Assembly (NCBI GenBank): GCA_964628385.1
Contig: CAZVOD010000001.1
Span: 1 to 64,000 of the forward strand
Reading direction: 5' to 3'
Length of the DNA: 64,000 nt
Origin: JANQPA01 sp964628385
GTDB lineage: Bacteria > Bacteroidota > Bacteroidia > Chitinophagales > Saprospiraceae
The position numbers and the translations under genes are program-made. A model generated the notes under the pieces. The model had not been told where the DNA came from. It made no database searches and was given only the letters and a program-made list of their open reading frames with translations. Positions 47,007-54,748 of this stretch are shown one piece after another (positions within the stretch are counted from its first letter, which is position 1; each line of letters begins with the position of its first letter).

Positions 47007-48380
47007 TTATTCTACTACAGGAGTAAAATCCCAAAGCTTTAGTAAGTCTCCCTGTATATACTCGTCCACCACCTGTACTCGTAATTCCTTTCTATTGGGC
47101 TTCCATTCTTTTATTTCGAGGTAAAAATCCGCTCCATTCAAGCGATAGCAAGATTGTAGTCGATAATAATTAGGATTGATAGGATCAGGAATAATTTGCC
47201 ATTCTTTTTGCCTTTCATGAAATATTGCCTCATCTCTGTATTTGGGCAGTACATTCATTTTATCAAAATCCATGTCGGTGTTGATGGCTACCCGGATCAA
47301 ACGACTGGAATCTTTTCTTGATATTATCTTCCATACCGGATCAAGTCCTCGCCAATCGGAAATACTCATAATCCATCTCCTATCCAACGGCACTCGATCA
47401 TTTATTTGAGTTAGCCGAATATGGTTACTGTTTCTGTTGCGTAAAAGCATACTACTGTCCTTTTTGGAGCGAATAGCATATTCAAACCCTGGATCAATAA
47501 AACTTTTTAAAGCAATTAGCGCATTGTCTTTTGGCAAACTTCCACAGCAAATCAGAGTATCCGTCGCATTAGAATCCGAAGGAGGCCGCAGGCACTTTTC
47601 ACTCGCCACAGCAAATAGATGATAGCTTCCCTGATCCGACCTGACGATTTTCCATTCATTTTCCGGATCGATACTGATATCCGGCAAAAAGGTCAGCCCT
47701 GTAGAGTCTGTTGATAAACGAATATTTTGAAAATAATGGTTGAAATAAAAAATACCTGGATATTTTTGTTCTATTTTCCAATAAAATGCAGCGGGATTAT
47801 TGCGGAGTAAGCTTGTGGAGCCCCATTGTAGCTGCCCTGCTTCCAGGTATAGTCCCAAAGAGGAATCGGCATTCAATATTAAATAGACAAGAGCGTCACT
47901 TAAATTGGTAGAGCTTTCCTGTAAAAAAGTAAAATCACAGCCAGCAGACGTATGATCAGTTGTATTATCGGTAAGGTTATCATCCGGTACATTTTCCAGC
48001 CGAAAGAAAAAGAAAAGCAGAATAAGAAGCAATAAGGCGGGGATACCCACAATCAAAAAATTTTGTTGATGGCTTTGAGCTTTTGCACTTTTGCTTATGG
48101 CGGGTTCTTTTGTCTCAAGGAAATCACGCTCCTCCAGGTCAGCAATGAAGTCAATCAATGATTGTCTCAACTTATTTCTTCTCAAAGCTAGGCTATCTTC
48201 AGATATAGTGCCTCTTAGTTCCTGGCGCTCCAACTCTTTTAGCTGACTTTCGAAAAGAATAATACCCTCATACTTTTCCGTATGCTCGGGAAGCTGTTCT
48301 TTGATTCGATTAATGGATAGGTCAATGCCTTCAGTGAGTAAATCTCTTAGCTCTCTTTTAAAGGATTTCAAGTCGATCAT
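47007..48380 (-). CDS. Membrane protein: effector-associated-like domain, TM helix, trefoil-like ectodomain
   Basis: 457 residues in three parts. Residues 1-90 are all-helical: FKRELRDLLTEGIDLSINRIKEQL, then LERQELRGTISEDSLALRRNKLRQSLIDFIADLEE. This pattern recalls the small effector-associated domains (EAD11-like) of Bacteroidota conflict systems: short helix, R-x-x-G-x-I-x-x-E/D and a terminal L-x-x-F/L-I-x-x-L. One transmembrane helix lies at about 107-127. The remaining 330 residues are beta-rich with repeated W-x-I and C-x-R-x-x elements (EWKIVRSDQGSYHLFAVASEKCLRPP, VWKIISRKDSSRL, EWQIIPDPINPNYYRLQSCYRL), resembling ricin-type trefoil repeats. Assignments by pattern only. Confidence 0.6.
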   Translation of the reverse strand: MIDLKSFKRELRDLLTEGIDLSINRIKEQLPEHTEKYEGIILFESQLKELERQELRGTISEDSLALRRNKLRQSLIDFIADLEERDFLETKEPAISKSAKAQSHQQNFLIVGIPALLLLILLFFFFRLENVPDDNLTDNTTDHTSAGCDFTFLQESSTNLSDALVYLILNADSSLGLYLEAGQLQWGSTSLLRNNPAAFYWKIEQKYPGIFYFNHYFQNIRLSTDSTGLTFLPDISIDPENEWKIVRSDQGSYHLFAVASEKCLRPPSDSNATDTLICCGSLPKDNALIALKSFIDPGFEYAIRSKKDSSMLLRNRNSNHIRLTQINDRVPLDRRWIMSISDWRGLDPVWKIISRKDSSRLIRVAINTDMDFDKMNVLPKYRDEAIFHERQKEWQIIPDPINPNYYRLQSCYRLNGADFYLEIKEWKPNRKELRVQVVDEYIQGDLLKLWDFTPVVE

Positions 48381-48390
48381 ACATACAGGT

Positions 48391-48450
48391 GCTACTTAAG
48401 GTGCAAAGTATTTTTCACTACCCGCAAAAGATACTACTTAAGTTGCAAAA
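48391..48450. promoter_or_regulatory. Direct repeats ahead of the EAD-like gene
   Basis: CTACTTAAGGTGCAAA near 48392 and CTACTTAAGTTGCAAA near 48434 are nearly identical, 42 bases apart (four helical turns), immediately upstream of the minus-strand start at 48380. They could be operator sites or part of tandem promoters. Confidence 0.4.
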
Positions 48451-48582
48451 TAGAATATTCTACACAACATTATTTCGCCAGAAGAAAATTAATTGAATTC
48501 TAAGGGTGTCTAGAGTAATGCTTTCGGCGCAATACTAGAGCGTAATAAGCCTTCGAAAAGCCATGTGGGTGACGCCAAATAA

Positions 48583-48612
48583 AAAAGCATCAATGTTCAA
48601 ATTGATGCTTTT
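48583..48612 (-). terminator. Terminator of the tRNA-Val unit
   Basis: AAAAGCATCAAT and ATTGATGCTTTT form a perfect 12-bp stem, followed on the minus strand by a run of six T, eight bases beyond the tRNA 3' end. Confidence 0.8.
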
Positions 48613-48620
48613 AGAGAAAG

Positions 48621-48695
48621 TGGGCGATAATGGACTCGAACCATTGACCCCCTGCTTGTAAGGCAGGTGCTCTGAACCAACTGAGCTAATCGCCC
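48621..48695 (-). tRNA. tRNA-Val (UAC)
   Basis: A 75-base cloverleaf on the minus strand: acceptor GGGCGAT pairs with ATCGCCC; D-arm TAGCTCAGTTGGTTCAGAGC; anticodon stem CCTGC/GCAGG around loop CTTACAA (anticodon TAC); T-arm AATGG-TTCGAGT-CCATT; discriminator A. Its 5' end abuts two tandem tRNA-like copies. Confidence 0.96.
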
Positions 48696-48845
48696 CTATT
48701 TTTTGCTGAATCGATCCATTGAACCTCCCGATATAATCGGGATGCGCTGAACCAACTGAGCTAATCGCCCCTATTTTTTGCTGAATCGATCCATTGAACC
48801 TCCCGATATAATCGGGATGCGCTGAACCAACTGAGCTAATCGCCC
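48696..48845 (-). repeat. Two identical 75-bp tRNA-Val-like tandem copies
   Basis: 48696-48770 and 48771-48845 are identical. Read on the minus strand, each starts with the acceptor 5' strand and D-arm of tRNA-Val (GGGCGATTAGCTCAGTTGGT). A different anticodon arm follows, TCCCG-ATTATAT-CGGGA, formally presenting UAU. The 3' half is decayed: AATGG-ATCGATT does not close a T-arm and no acceptor 3' strand follows before an A-rich spacer. They lie directly upstream of tRNA-Val in one presumed transcript. Confidence 0.9.
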
Positions 48846-48909
48846 ATTTAATGAGTATAATATTTTTACTTGTGTGGCTTTAATATCCCTCCTTCTGCTG
48901 TTGCGAGTG

Positions 48910-48940
48910 CAAATATAGTGGACGAAAATATAATGTACAA
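48910..48940 (-). promoter_or_regulatory. Promoter of the tRNA-like / tRNA-Val unit
   Basis: On the minus strand TTG (48940-48938), 20 bases, then TATATTTG (48917-48910) is an exact consensus match. The start near 48903 lies ahead of both tRNA-like copies, so they are transcribed together with tRNA-Val. Confidence 0.7.
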
Positions 48941-49157
48941 GTATTTTTGAAAAATAATTTAAAAAAATCTTTCCGGGTTTATACTTGTTCTATGTAAGAT
49001 TCATTAATTTATCATTTAATACCTATGGTTAGGGAAGGCGCTCATCAAAATGTACATTTGCAAGTATTACAAATCGAAATTGAAGAGCACAGTATTCCAC
49101 TTTTGGGGGGGTTATAGCTGATGTAGCATCTTAGCCGTATTTTCAAATGAAACCATT

Positions 49158-51833
49158 ATGAAAAAGTTTTTAAGAAGATTAGCACGATTTCTGATTATTA
49201 TAGTTGTTCTGGGCGTCATTGGAGGTATTGCCGTAACGGTCATATTCAGAAACCAGGTGGGTAGCCGTATGGTCAAAGCTATAAATGAGCAAATCAGCTC
49301 TGAACTTAGTTTTGATGCAATTACAGTGGGCTTCTTATCAACCTTTCCGATTGCCGAGGCGGAGTTGGAGGGCGTATTACTAAAAGGACTCAACGGTGAC
49401 TCCCTGGCTTTCGCGAAGTCAGTTACCTTCGATGTGCAGTTGATGGATCTCATGCGCTCCAAATACATCATTGAAGATATTTTAGTACAGGACGGCTTCG
49501 TCAAACTACGCACAGATGGCAATGGCCTGAGTAATTTTGATATTTTCAAAAAAAATAATGCCTCCTCTTCTGTAGAAATCAGCAAAGGAAATCTGGAAAA
49601 TATCTCCCTAAGCTATGAAAATGTTCAAAATGAGTACAGCATGCTCCTCGATGCCGAAAAGATGTTTTTGGAAGGGGGAGTCTACGGTAAGGAATTAAAC
49701 CTGTCTATCGTTTCAAAGCTCATCTCCCGGTATATAAAAGTTAAGAATACCCGATTTTTGCAGGATCAAACCATTTCTTTTGAGGCCCCTGTGGAAATAA
49801 ATCCATACGACGATTTAATGGAGTTCAAAAACAGTACAGTTCTAATTGATGGTAACCAATTCAGGGTGAATGGTGACTTTCAGGGGTGGGAAAAAGGAAA
49901 CTACATGGATATCTATATCGCCACCCAGAATAGTGATCTAGAGGGTGTTCTCAAATTACTTCCCAAAAGCTATTTACAAAAAATAGGTGACATTGAAAGT
50001 GATGGCTCTGTCAATTTCAATGCTTACATCAAAGGTCTGGTAGGCAAAACAGACGCTCCGGAGGTAAAGGCAGAAGTGCGCCTGAAAGACAATAACCTGC
50101 GTTTTACAAAGTTTAACCAATCCATGGATAGCGTATCAATGTCCGTTGCGTTTAGCAACGGCGAACTGAGAAGTATGGAAAGCTCCAGTATAGAAATTAA
50201 GGATTTCTCTGGTCTTGTTGATAAACAAAAAGTGGATATACAGCTAAATATCAGAAATTTCGATAATCCAAATCTGGACCTTGAACTAGATGGTAAAATT
50301 CCTTTTCCGGTAATTTACTCTTTTTTCAAAAATACTGCATTCAAACCTATCTCTGGTATTGTAGGCTTTGAGCAATTCAAACTGAAAGGACGCTACGAAA
50401 ATATGATTGACCCTTCTCTTATTGCTTTGGTAGAATCAGGGGGAAGAATAAATATTCAGAATGTTGCCGTTTATAACCGTCTCGATTCCATTACGATTCC
50501 CAGGGGAAGGTTTGATATTGAAAATAATAGAGTGGATGTGAGGGACTTATCCATAAACGGCTTTAATAGTCAAATGGAAATCCAGGCCACAGCATTCAAT
50601 TCTTTACCTGTATTACTAGCAGATTCCAGGAACAGCGAGCTTGCAGAAATGGAATTTGATATGGAACTGAAAGCACCTGTGCTCGATGTGGATCAATTGC
50701 TTACCACTCTGGAGTTAAAAGCTCCGGCCAAACCCGATAGCCTGCCTGCTCTCTCAAATAATGGCAACTCAAAATACAGTAGCCGAAGAAAAGTAATGAG
50801 TAGTTTTTTGAAGGGAAATATCAAAGCAGAAGTTGATAGCTTTAGCTTTGGCAATATCAATGGCAAAAATTTTAATGGCCTTATTGAATTTGTAAATAAT
50901 GAGGTACGAATTAGCGGTACTTCTCAGGCCCTCGGCGGAGAAGTAGCGCTGAAGAGCAGCCTGAAAGTAGAGGAACAACTTCAGCTAGAAGCTCAGCTAA
51001 ACCTGCAAAAAATGGAAATGGCCTCGTTTCTGAAACAAACCAACGAGCTGGAGCAAGATTACATAGGGCCTAAAAATGTAAGTGGCTCCTTTGATTCAAA
51101 AGTAATAATCCAGGCTTTTTGGGATAGAAACGGGCGCCTTGATAAAAAAAGAATGCGCCTGAAAGCAGAATTGAACTTTGACCAGGGCGAGGTTCGAAAT
51201 TTTCCAATGCTTAATGAGCTAGGAGAATTTCTGAGAATCGAAAACCTCGAAAAAGTAGCATTTACTGAATGGAAATCGTACCTCGAAATGAGGAGGGGTC
51301 GCTTCTATGTCCCTGTAACCTTCCTGAGAACACCGGATTATGATATCGTTGCCAGTACTGAAAACAGAAAATCAGGAAAGTTTCGCTATAACGTTCAGGT
51401 ACATGCCGGAGCTAACCTGGCTAGCGATATTGTCAGAGAAAATCCCAACTTAAGGCCGCAACTTTCTCAACAAGATGATTACTACAATTTCTACTTTTCT
51501 ATCTTTGGCCAGGATACTTCCAAAATGGAGATCAGAAGTACGCCACGTATTGTAAAGGCAGAGTTTGACCGTAGTATGATCAGAAGCCGTGAAATCAGTA
51601 GGGTACTAAGCCAATCCTTTGATAATATGGTCTATTCTAGCTACCCGGATCAATGGAAAGATAAGCCGATGATTCCTGAACAAGTGTTGATACCAACTAA
51701 TACGCTACCATTTCAGGATTCCTTAAGCCAACGACAAGACACGACGAATAGCAATGCTGTAAATATTCCGCTCAATAAAGCTGACTCCACAAATAGAAGC
51801 AGGACGGATACTACAAAAACACTCAACAACTGA
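49158..51833 (+). CDS. AsmA-family envelope protein
   Basis: An 891-residue protein with an N-terminal membrane anchor (FLRRLARFLIIIVVLGVIGGIAVTVIF) and a long beta-rich periplasmic body. The AsmA N-terminal pattern ISSELSFDAITVGFLSTFPIAEAELEGVLLKG is clear, and the C-terminal AsmA_2-like region (ELNFDQGEVRNFPMLNELGEFLRIENLEKVAFTEW) is also present. AsmA relatives form elongated bridges implicated in phospholipid movement between inner and outer membranes. The Ser/Thr/Asp-rich tail is low complexity. The window's OmpA-like gene is convergent with it, four bases away. Confidence 0.9.
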   Translation: MKKFLRRLARFLIIIVVLGVIGGIAVTVIFRNQVGSRMVKAINEQISSELSFDAITVGFLSTFPIAEAELEGVLLKGLNGDSLAFAKSVTFDVQLMDLMRSKYIIEDILVQDGFVKLRTDGNGLSNFDIFKKNNASSSVEISKGNLENISLSYENVQNEYSMLLDAEKMFLEGGVYGKELNLSIVSKLISRYIKVKNTRFLQDQTISFEAPVEINPYDDLMEFKNSTVLIDGNQFRVNGDFQGWEKGNYMDIYIATQNSDLEGVLKLLPKSYLQKIGDIESDGSVNFNAYIKGLVGKTDAPEVKAEVRLKDNNLRFTKFNQSMDSVSMSVAFSNGELRSMESSSIEIKDFSGLVDKQKVDIQLNIRNFDNPNLDLELDGKIPFPVIYSFFKNTAFKPISGIVGFEQFKLKGRYENMIDPSLIALVESGGRINIQNVAVYNRLDSITIPRGRFDIENNRVDVRDLSINGFNSQMEIQATAFNSLPVLLADSRNSELAEMEFDMELKAPVLDVDQLLTTLELKAPAKPDSLPALSNNGNSKYSSRRKVMSSFLKGNIKAEVDSFSFGNINGKNFNGLIEFVNNEVRISGTSQALGGEVALKSSLKVEEQLQLEAQLNLQKMEMASFLKQTNELEQDYIGPKNVSGSFDSKVIIQAFWDRNGRLDKKRMRLKAELNFDQGEVRNFPMLNELGEFLRIENLEKVAFTEWKSYLEMRRGRFYVPVTFLRTPDYDIVASTENRKSGKFRYNVQVHAGANLASDIVRENPNLRPQLSQQDDYYNFYFSIFGQDTSKMEIRSTPRIVKAEFDRSMIRSREISRVLSQSFDNMVYSSYPDQWKDKPMIPEQVLIPTNTLPFQDSLSQRQDTTNSNAVNIPLNKADSTNRSRTDTTKTLNN

Positions 51834-51837
51834 TCCA

Positions 51838-52266
51838 TTACATGACAATAGGCTTTATAATTACGTCAACTCTTCTGTTTTTTAGCTTTCCCTTAAAGGT
51901 GGAGTTGTCATAGATGGGGTTTTCCTCTCCAAAGTCTTCGATGGTTATCTGTTCTCGAAGTATGTCTTTGTTGAGGAGCTTCAATAAAGCAGCCTCACAG
52001 CGATACCGGGAGAGCATCCTGTTGTATTGCATAGAACCAATATTATCGGTGTGGCCATGAATAGATATTTCCTGATTCTCAAGCTCCGGAATTTCATCCA
52101 GCCATTTATAGAGCTCTTGTTCCTGATCCTTGTCTATGTAATAGCTGCCACCGCCAAAATAAATACTAAATATCCTGTAGTTAGGTCCGGTGTTGCTGTC
52201 ATCTTGTCCAATCAGCCAGGTAGGCAAAACTAATAGGAAAATTATCCGGATCATTGTCTGTTTCAT
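51838..52266 (-). CDS. Small OmpA-domain protein
   Basis: 142 residues from the Met at 52266 (MKQTMIRIIFLLVLPTWLIGQ is the signal peptide); the frame is open to 52398 but without a plausible signal. A single OmpA-like domain: IYFGGGSYYIDKDQEQELYKWLDEIPELENQEISIHGHTDNIGSMQYNRMLSRYRCEAALLKLL...FGEENPIYDNSTFKGKLKNRRVDV. The peptidoglycan-contacting Asp (HTDNIG) and Arg (NRRVDV) are kept. It probably tethers the outer membrane or a periplasmic partner to the wall. Confidence 0.87.
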   Translation of the reverse strand: MKQTMIRIIFLLVLPTWLIGQDDSNTGPNYRIFSIYFGGGSYYIDKDQEQELYKWLDEIPELENQEISIHGHTDNIGSMQYNRMLSRYRCEAALLKLLNKDILREQITIEDFGEENPIYDNSTFKGKLKNRRVDVIIKPIVM

Positions 52267-52449
52267 GCTCTCTCTATTTATGAAGTAAAAAGTAGGGGCT
52301 ATCAATGGAAAGACAAAATAGATGAAAGCGATGTTGACACGTTGACGAATAAAATTGTTAAAAAATGACTTTGAAGGATAGCTTTCTTTTCTATCCATTC
52401 TAGTTCACTGGAAATAAGCTTATTATTGATTACAAAAAATGGAAGATTG

Positions 52450-53165
52450 ATATAGCTCCCTCCACCATGTTGGTTGTATACATGACAAAACAACCGATGG
52501 GCTCCTGCATAAGAGGGAGTTATAAACGCTAACACTTCCGAATCAGGGTTTTTAACCAACCAAACTCGTTCTGCTGCCATTTTCCATAAACAAACTAAAC
52601 CAGGTGTGGGTCCGTTCCTACTTTTGTCCCCAATAAAATACAAGCCCACCAAGACATTGATCTGAATCTCCGATTCTACATTCTTCGTACCCTGCTTTTA
52701 GCGTGGCGATTTTATCAGGCAGTGCTTGTTCCATTGGCGCAAACCAGTCAGCCAAATTTGTTTCCCAGTACCCTTCTGGACCAAACTCGGAAACAATATA
52801 AGGCCGATCGGGATTCCAACGAGCATCTATTTCCTGGAGCTGTTTCAGATCCTGGTGGTAGTAGGCATTTACGGCTACATCTTCGCTAAACTCCAGTGCA
52901 CTTAAAATGACTCTGCTGTTGTCAATCTGCCTGATGTCTCGTGCCAGTGCTTCGATCATATCTATGTATGCTTTCCTGACTTTAGTAAGGTAGGGTTTAT
53001 GAAAATGATGCTTAGAGATGCTATGTTAGCATCCAAATAGTTCTCGTATTTAAAAAACCACAGTAGGAAATGTAGCGTAGACAACAAGCCAATTCCTACC
53101 AGCAGTCTTATGCGAACCATGTCACGCTTTGTCGGTACAAGCGCACGATTAATCCTTGAGTTCAC
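52450..53165 (-). pseudogene. Decayed glycosyltransferase / glycoside-hydrolase gene
   Basis: Reading leftward from 53165, the first 48 residues (RINRALVPTKRDMVRIRLLVGIGLLSTLHFLLWFF) look like the cytosolic start and first TM helix of a family 2 glycosyltransferase. The frame then joins a glycosidase-like C-terminus in another frame: HHFHKPYLTKVRKAYIDMIEALARDIRQIDNSRVILSALEFSEDVAVNAYYHQDL...NPDRPYIVSEFGPEGYW. This is the acid/base-nucleophile end of a TIM-barrel hydrolase, with E in SEFGPEG. After VFYWGQK an in-frame TAG replaces the expected Gln, followed by ERTHTWFSLFMENGSRTSL. Large internal deletion plus nonsense mutation. The left boundary is uncertain. Confidence 0.7.
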
Positions 53166-53328
53166 AATTTTGACTTTCCTAATATGTTTTACTTAAAGCA
53201 CTTACAAATTCATACTATTTATAATACAAGACTAAAGTGCTTTTTTTAAGAAATAAGGTCGCAAGATTTTTTCCGTAAAAAATCAGTATAGGTTAAGTGG
53301 ACAGCCCGATAAATCTTAGGGACATTAC

Positions 53329-54003
53329 TTAGAAGATGAGGATTCTGTAAGCGATCAGTTGAGCGGCAAAACCGATGAGGTACCCTCCGTATACATCTTG
53401 CTGATCATGAGCATTTAGCAAAAGGCGAGCTGTTCCGACCATTCCGGAAAGGAAAATAGTAGATAAAAACAGGGCGAAGAGGCTGATCTGATAACGACCC
53501 AAGAAGGGAAGATCAACAACGAAAGTCTGATAGTCAAAATAAGTCATCCAGGTTATGAGCACCATAGCAAGCAGACCGCCCATTCCGACTGTGTGCACAC
53601 TGATTTTGGAAAAAATATTTATAAAAAAAGCTACAAAAAGAGCAATGGTTGCCCCCAGCAAAAAGCTGGCGTATATCGTAGGTATTTGAGAACTACTGAG
53701 GAAGTTTTTAAACATCCATAAATAAAAAATTCCGGTAATGATATACGGACCTATTCGCTCATCTTGGTCTTTTAGCTCTATGGATTTGACGAGTCCCAAA
53801 AACCGGAGCATCATTACTGCAAATACCGGTATAAAAAAGGTAGAAAGAAATAAACGAATCAACAACAAACGACTGCTCATATCTCCTATGCTACTTACAC
53901 TAAATGCAAAAGGATTGACAAGCATCAGTATAATCAGCATATAGGTAGGTACCATTAAAGGATGTAACACAAAAGAAATAAGCTGAGCCGACGTTTTTAA
54001 CAT
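53329..54003 (-). CDS. Multi-pass membrane protein, PAP2-like
   Basis: A 224-residue protein with about six hydrophobic helices. The C-terminal half recalls PAP2 phosphatases: FSKISVHTVGMGGLLAMVLI stands where the SGH motif lies and GTARLLLNAHDQQDVYGGYLIGF where the SR-x5-H-x3-D motif lies (R, H and D preserved with a D-x-x-x-G-Y-L-x-G tail). The first PAP2 motif (K-x6-R-P) is replaced by KDQDERIGPYI. Similar proteins in Cytophagales are annotated as hypothetical; lipid-phosphate phosphatase activity is uncertain. Confidence 0.7.
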   Translation of the reverse strand: MLKTSAQLISFVLHPLMVPTYMLIILMLVNPFAFSVSSIGDMSSRLLLIRLFLSTFFIPVFAVMMLRFLGLVKSIELKDQDERIGPYIITGIFYLWMFKNFLSSSQIPTIYASFLLGATIALFVAFFINIFSKISVHTVGMGGLLAMVLITWMTYFDYQTFVVDLPFLGRYQISLFALFLSTIFLSGMVGTARLLLNAHDQQDVYGGYLIGFAAQLIAYRILIF

Positions 54004-54150
54004 GAATTAAAATTTATTTTCAAAAGTAAGGTTAAATAGATGAAAGACCAATTACAGTTGTTTTGAATTTTGCCCGGCAAATTACTCTAATGATGCGCTA
54101 TCAACACCCAAAACACTCTTTTAAACAAAACAACATTATTGTAGCATACG

Positions 54151-54393
54151 AGGCTTGTTTCGCAGGTATTAAAATAGGTTATTAATTCATGCGCTGCCGC
54201 GTTCCTTCCCTTGAATGCCCACGGGACATTCACCTTGCAGAATCGTTCAGTCATCTCCCACGCGGCACCTTTTGTCAATCGCTTAGCGCGTCTGAAGCTC
54301 ATAAGGGAACCTTGCCCTTCTGCGCGAAAAAGCCTTCGCGTGGTAAAAAATTAGTTCAATTTTACCACTATTCTACCCCTTCGAGACAAGTCT
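54151..54393. repeat. Miniature inverted-repeat element, family A copy 4
   Basis: A 243-bp element with ends AGGCTTGTTTCGC and (reverse-complemented) AGACTTGTCTCGA. The interior aligns with copy 1 across most of its length: GCGCTGCCGC(G/A)TTCCTT, GCCCAC-GGRCATTCACCTT, TTAGCGCGTCTRAAGCT and GCGCGAAAAAGCCTTCGCG. It lies between the divergent PAP2-like and mscS genes. The rest of the gap (54394-54748) shows only a small AACTGG...CCAGTT hairpin near 54669. Confidence 0.85.
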
Positions 54394-54748
54394 AGTATAA
54401 AAACAGCAGGAAACGACTTTATTTCAACGACGTGAAAATATTTACACAATGCTGTTTATCACATTTTTCTATCAGATAATTTTTTATTTTTGAAAAAGAA
54501 CTTATAGTGCTGTATCGAAGAATGTATGATTTGAAATAATCCTGTTTGGTGAAATAGCCGACGTACCGTTAGATACGTAATTTGACTGATTATCGCACTT
54601 AGGTATCAAAGAGGCGTCAGGTTCTTTTCGCTTCCCGTGCTACCTACATGTTACTCCTACCGGGGTAAAACTGGTTATTTTTCCAGTTATACATTTTGCA
54701 CAATACCGCTACTGATTCTATTACAACATGAACATTATCAATTGATGC

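Noticed and set aside
48696..48845. Functional tRNA-Ile (UAU) genes
   Set aside because: The anticodon loop formally reads UAU, but the T-arm does not close and the acceptor 3' strand is missing. Bacteria normally read AUA with a modified CAU anticodon, so these are treated as tRNA-like repeats.
48696..48845. CRISPR-like repeats
   Set aside because: The 75-bp units are directly adjacent with no unique spacers and derive from a tRNA; no cas genes are present.
52302..52652. A 116-residue gene upstream of the small OmpA gene
   Set aside because: It is an out-of-frame reading of the decayed glycosidase end; the frame with family similarity is the interrupted one.
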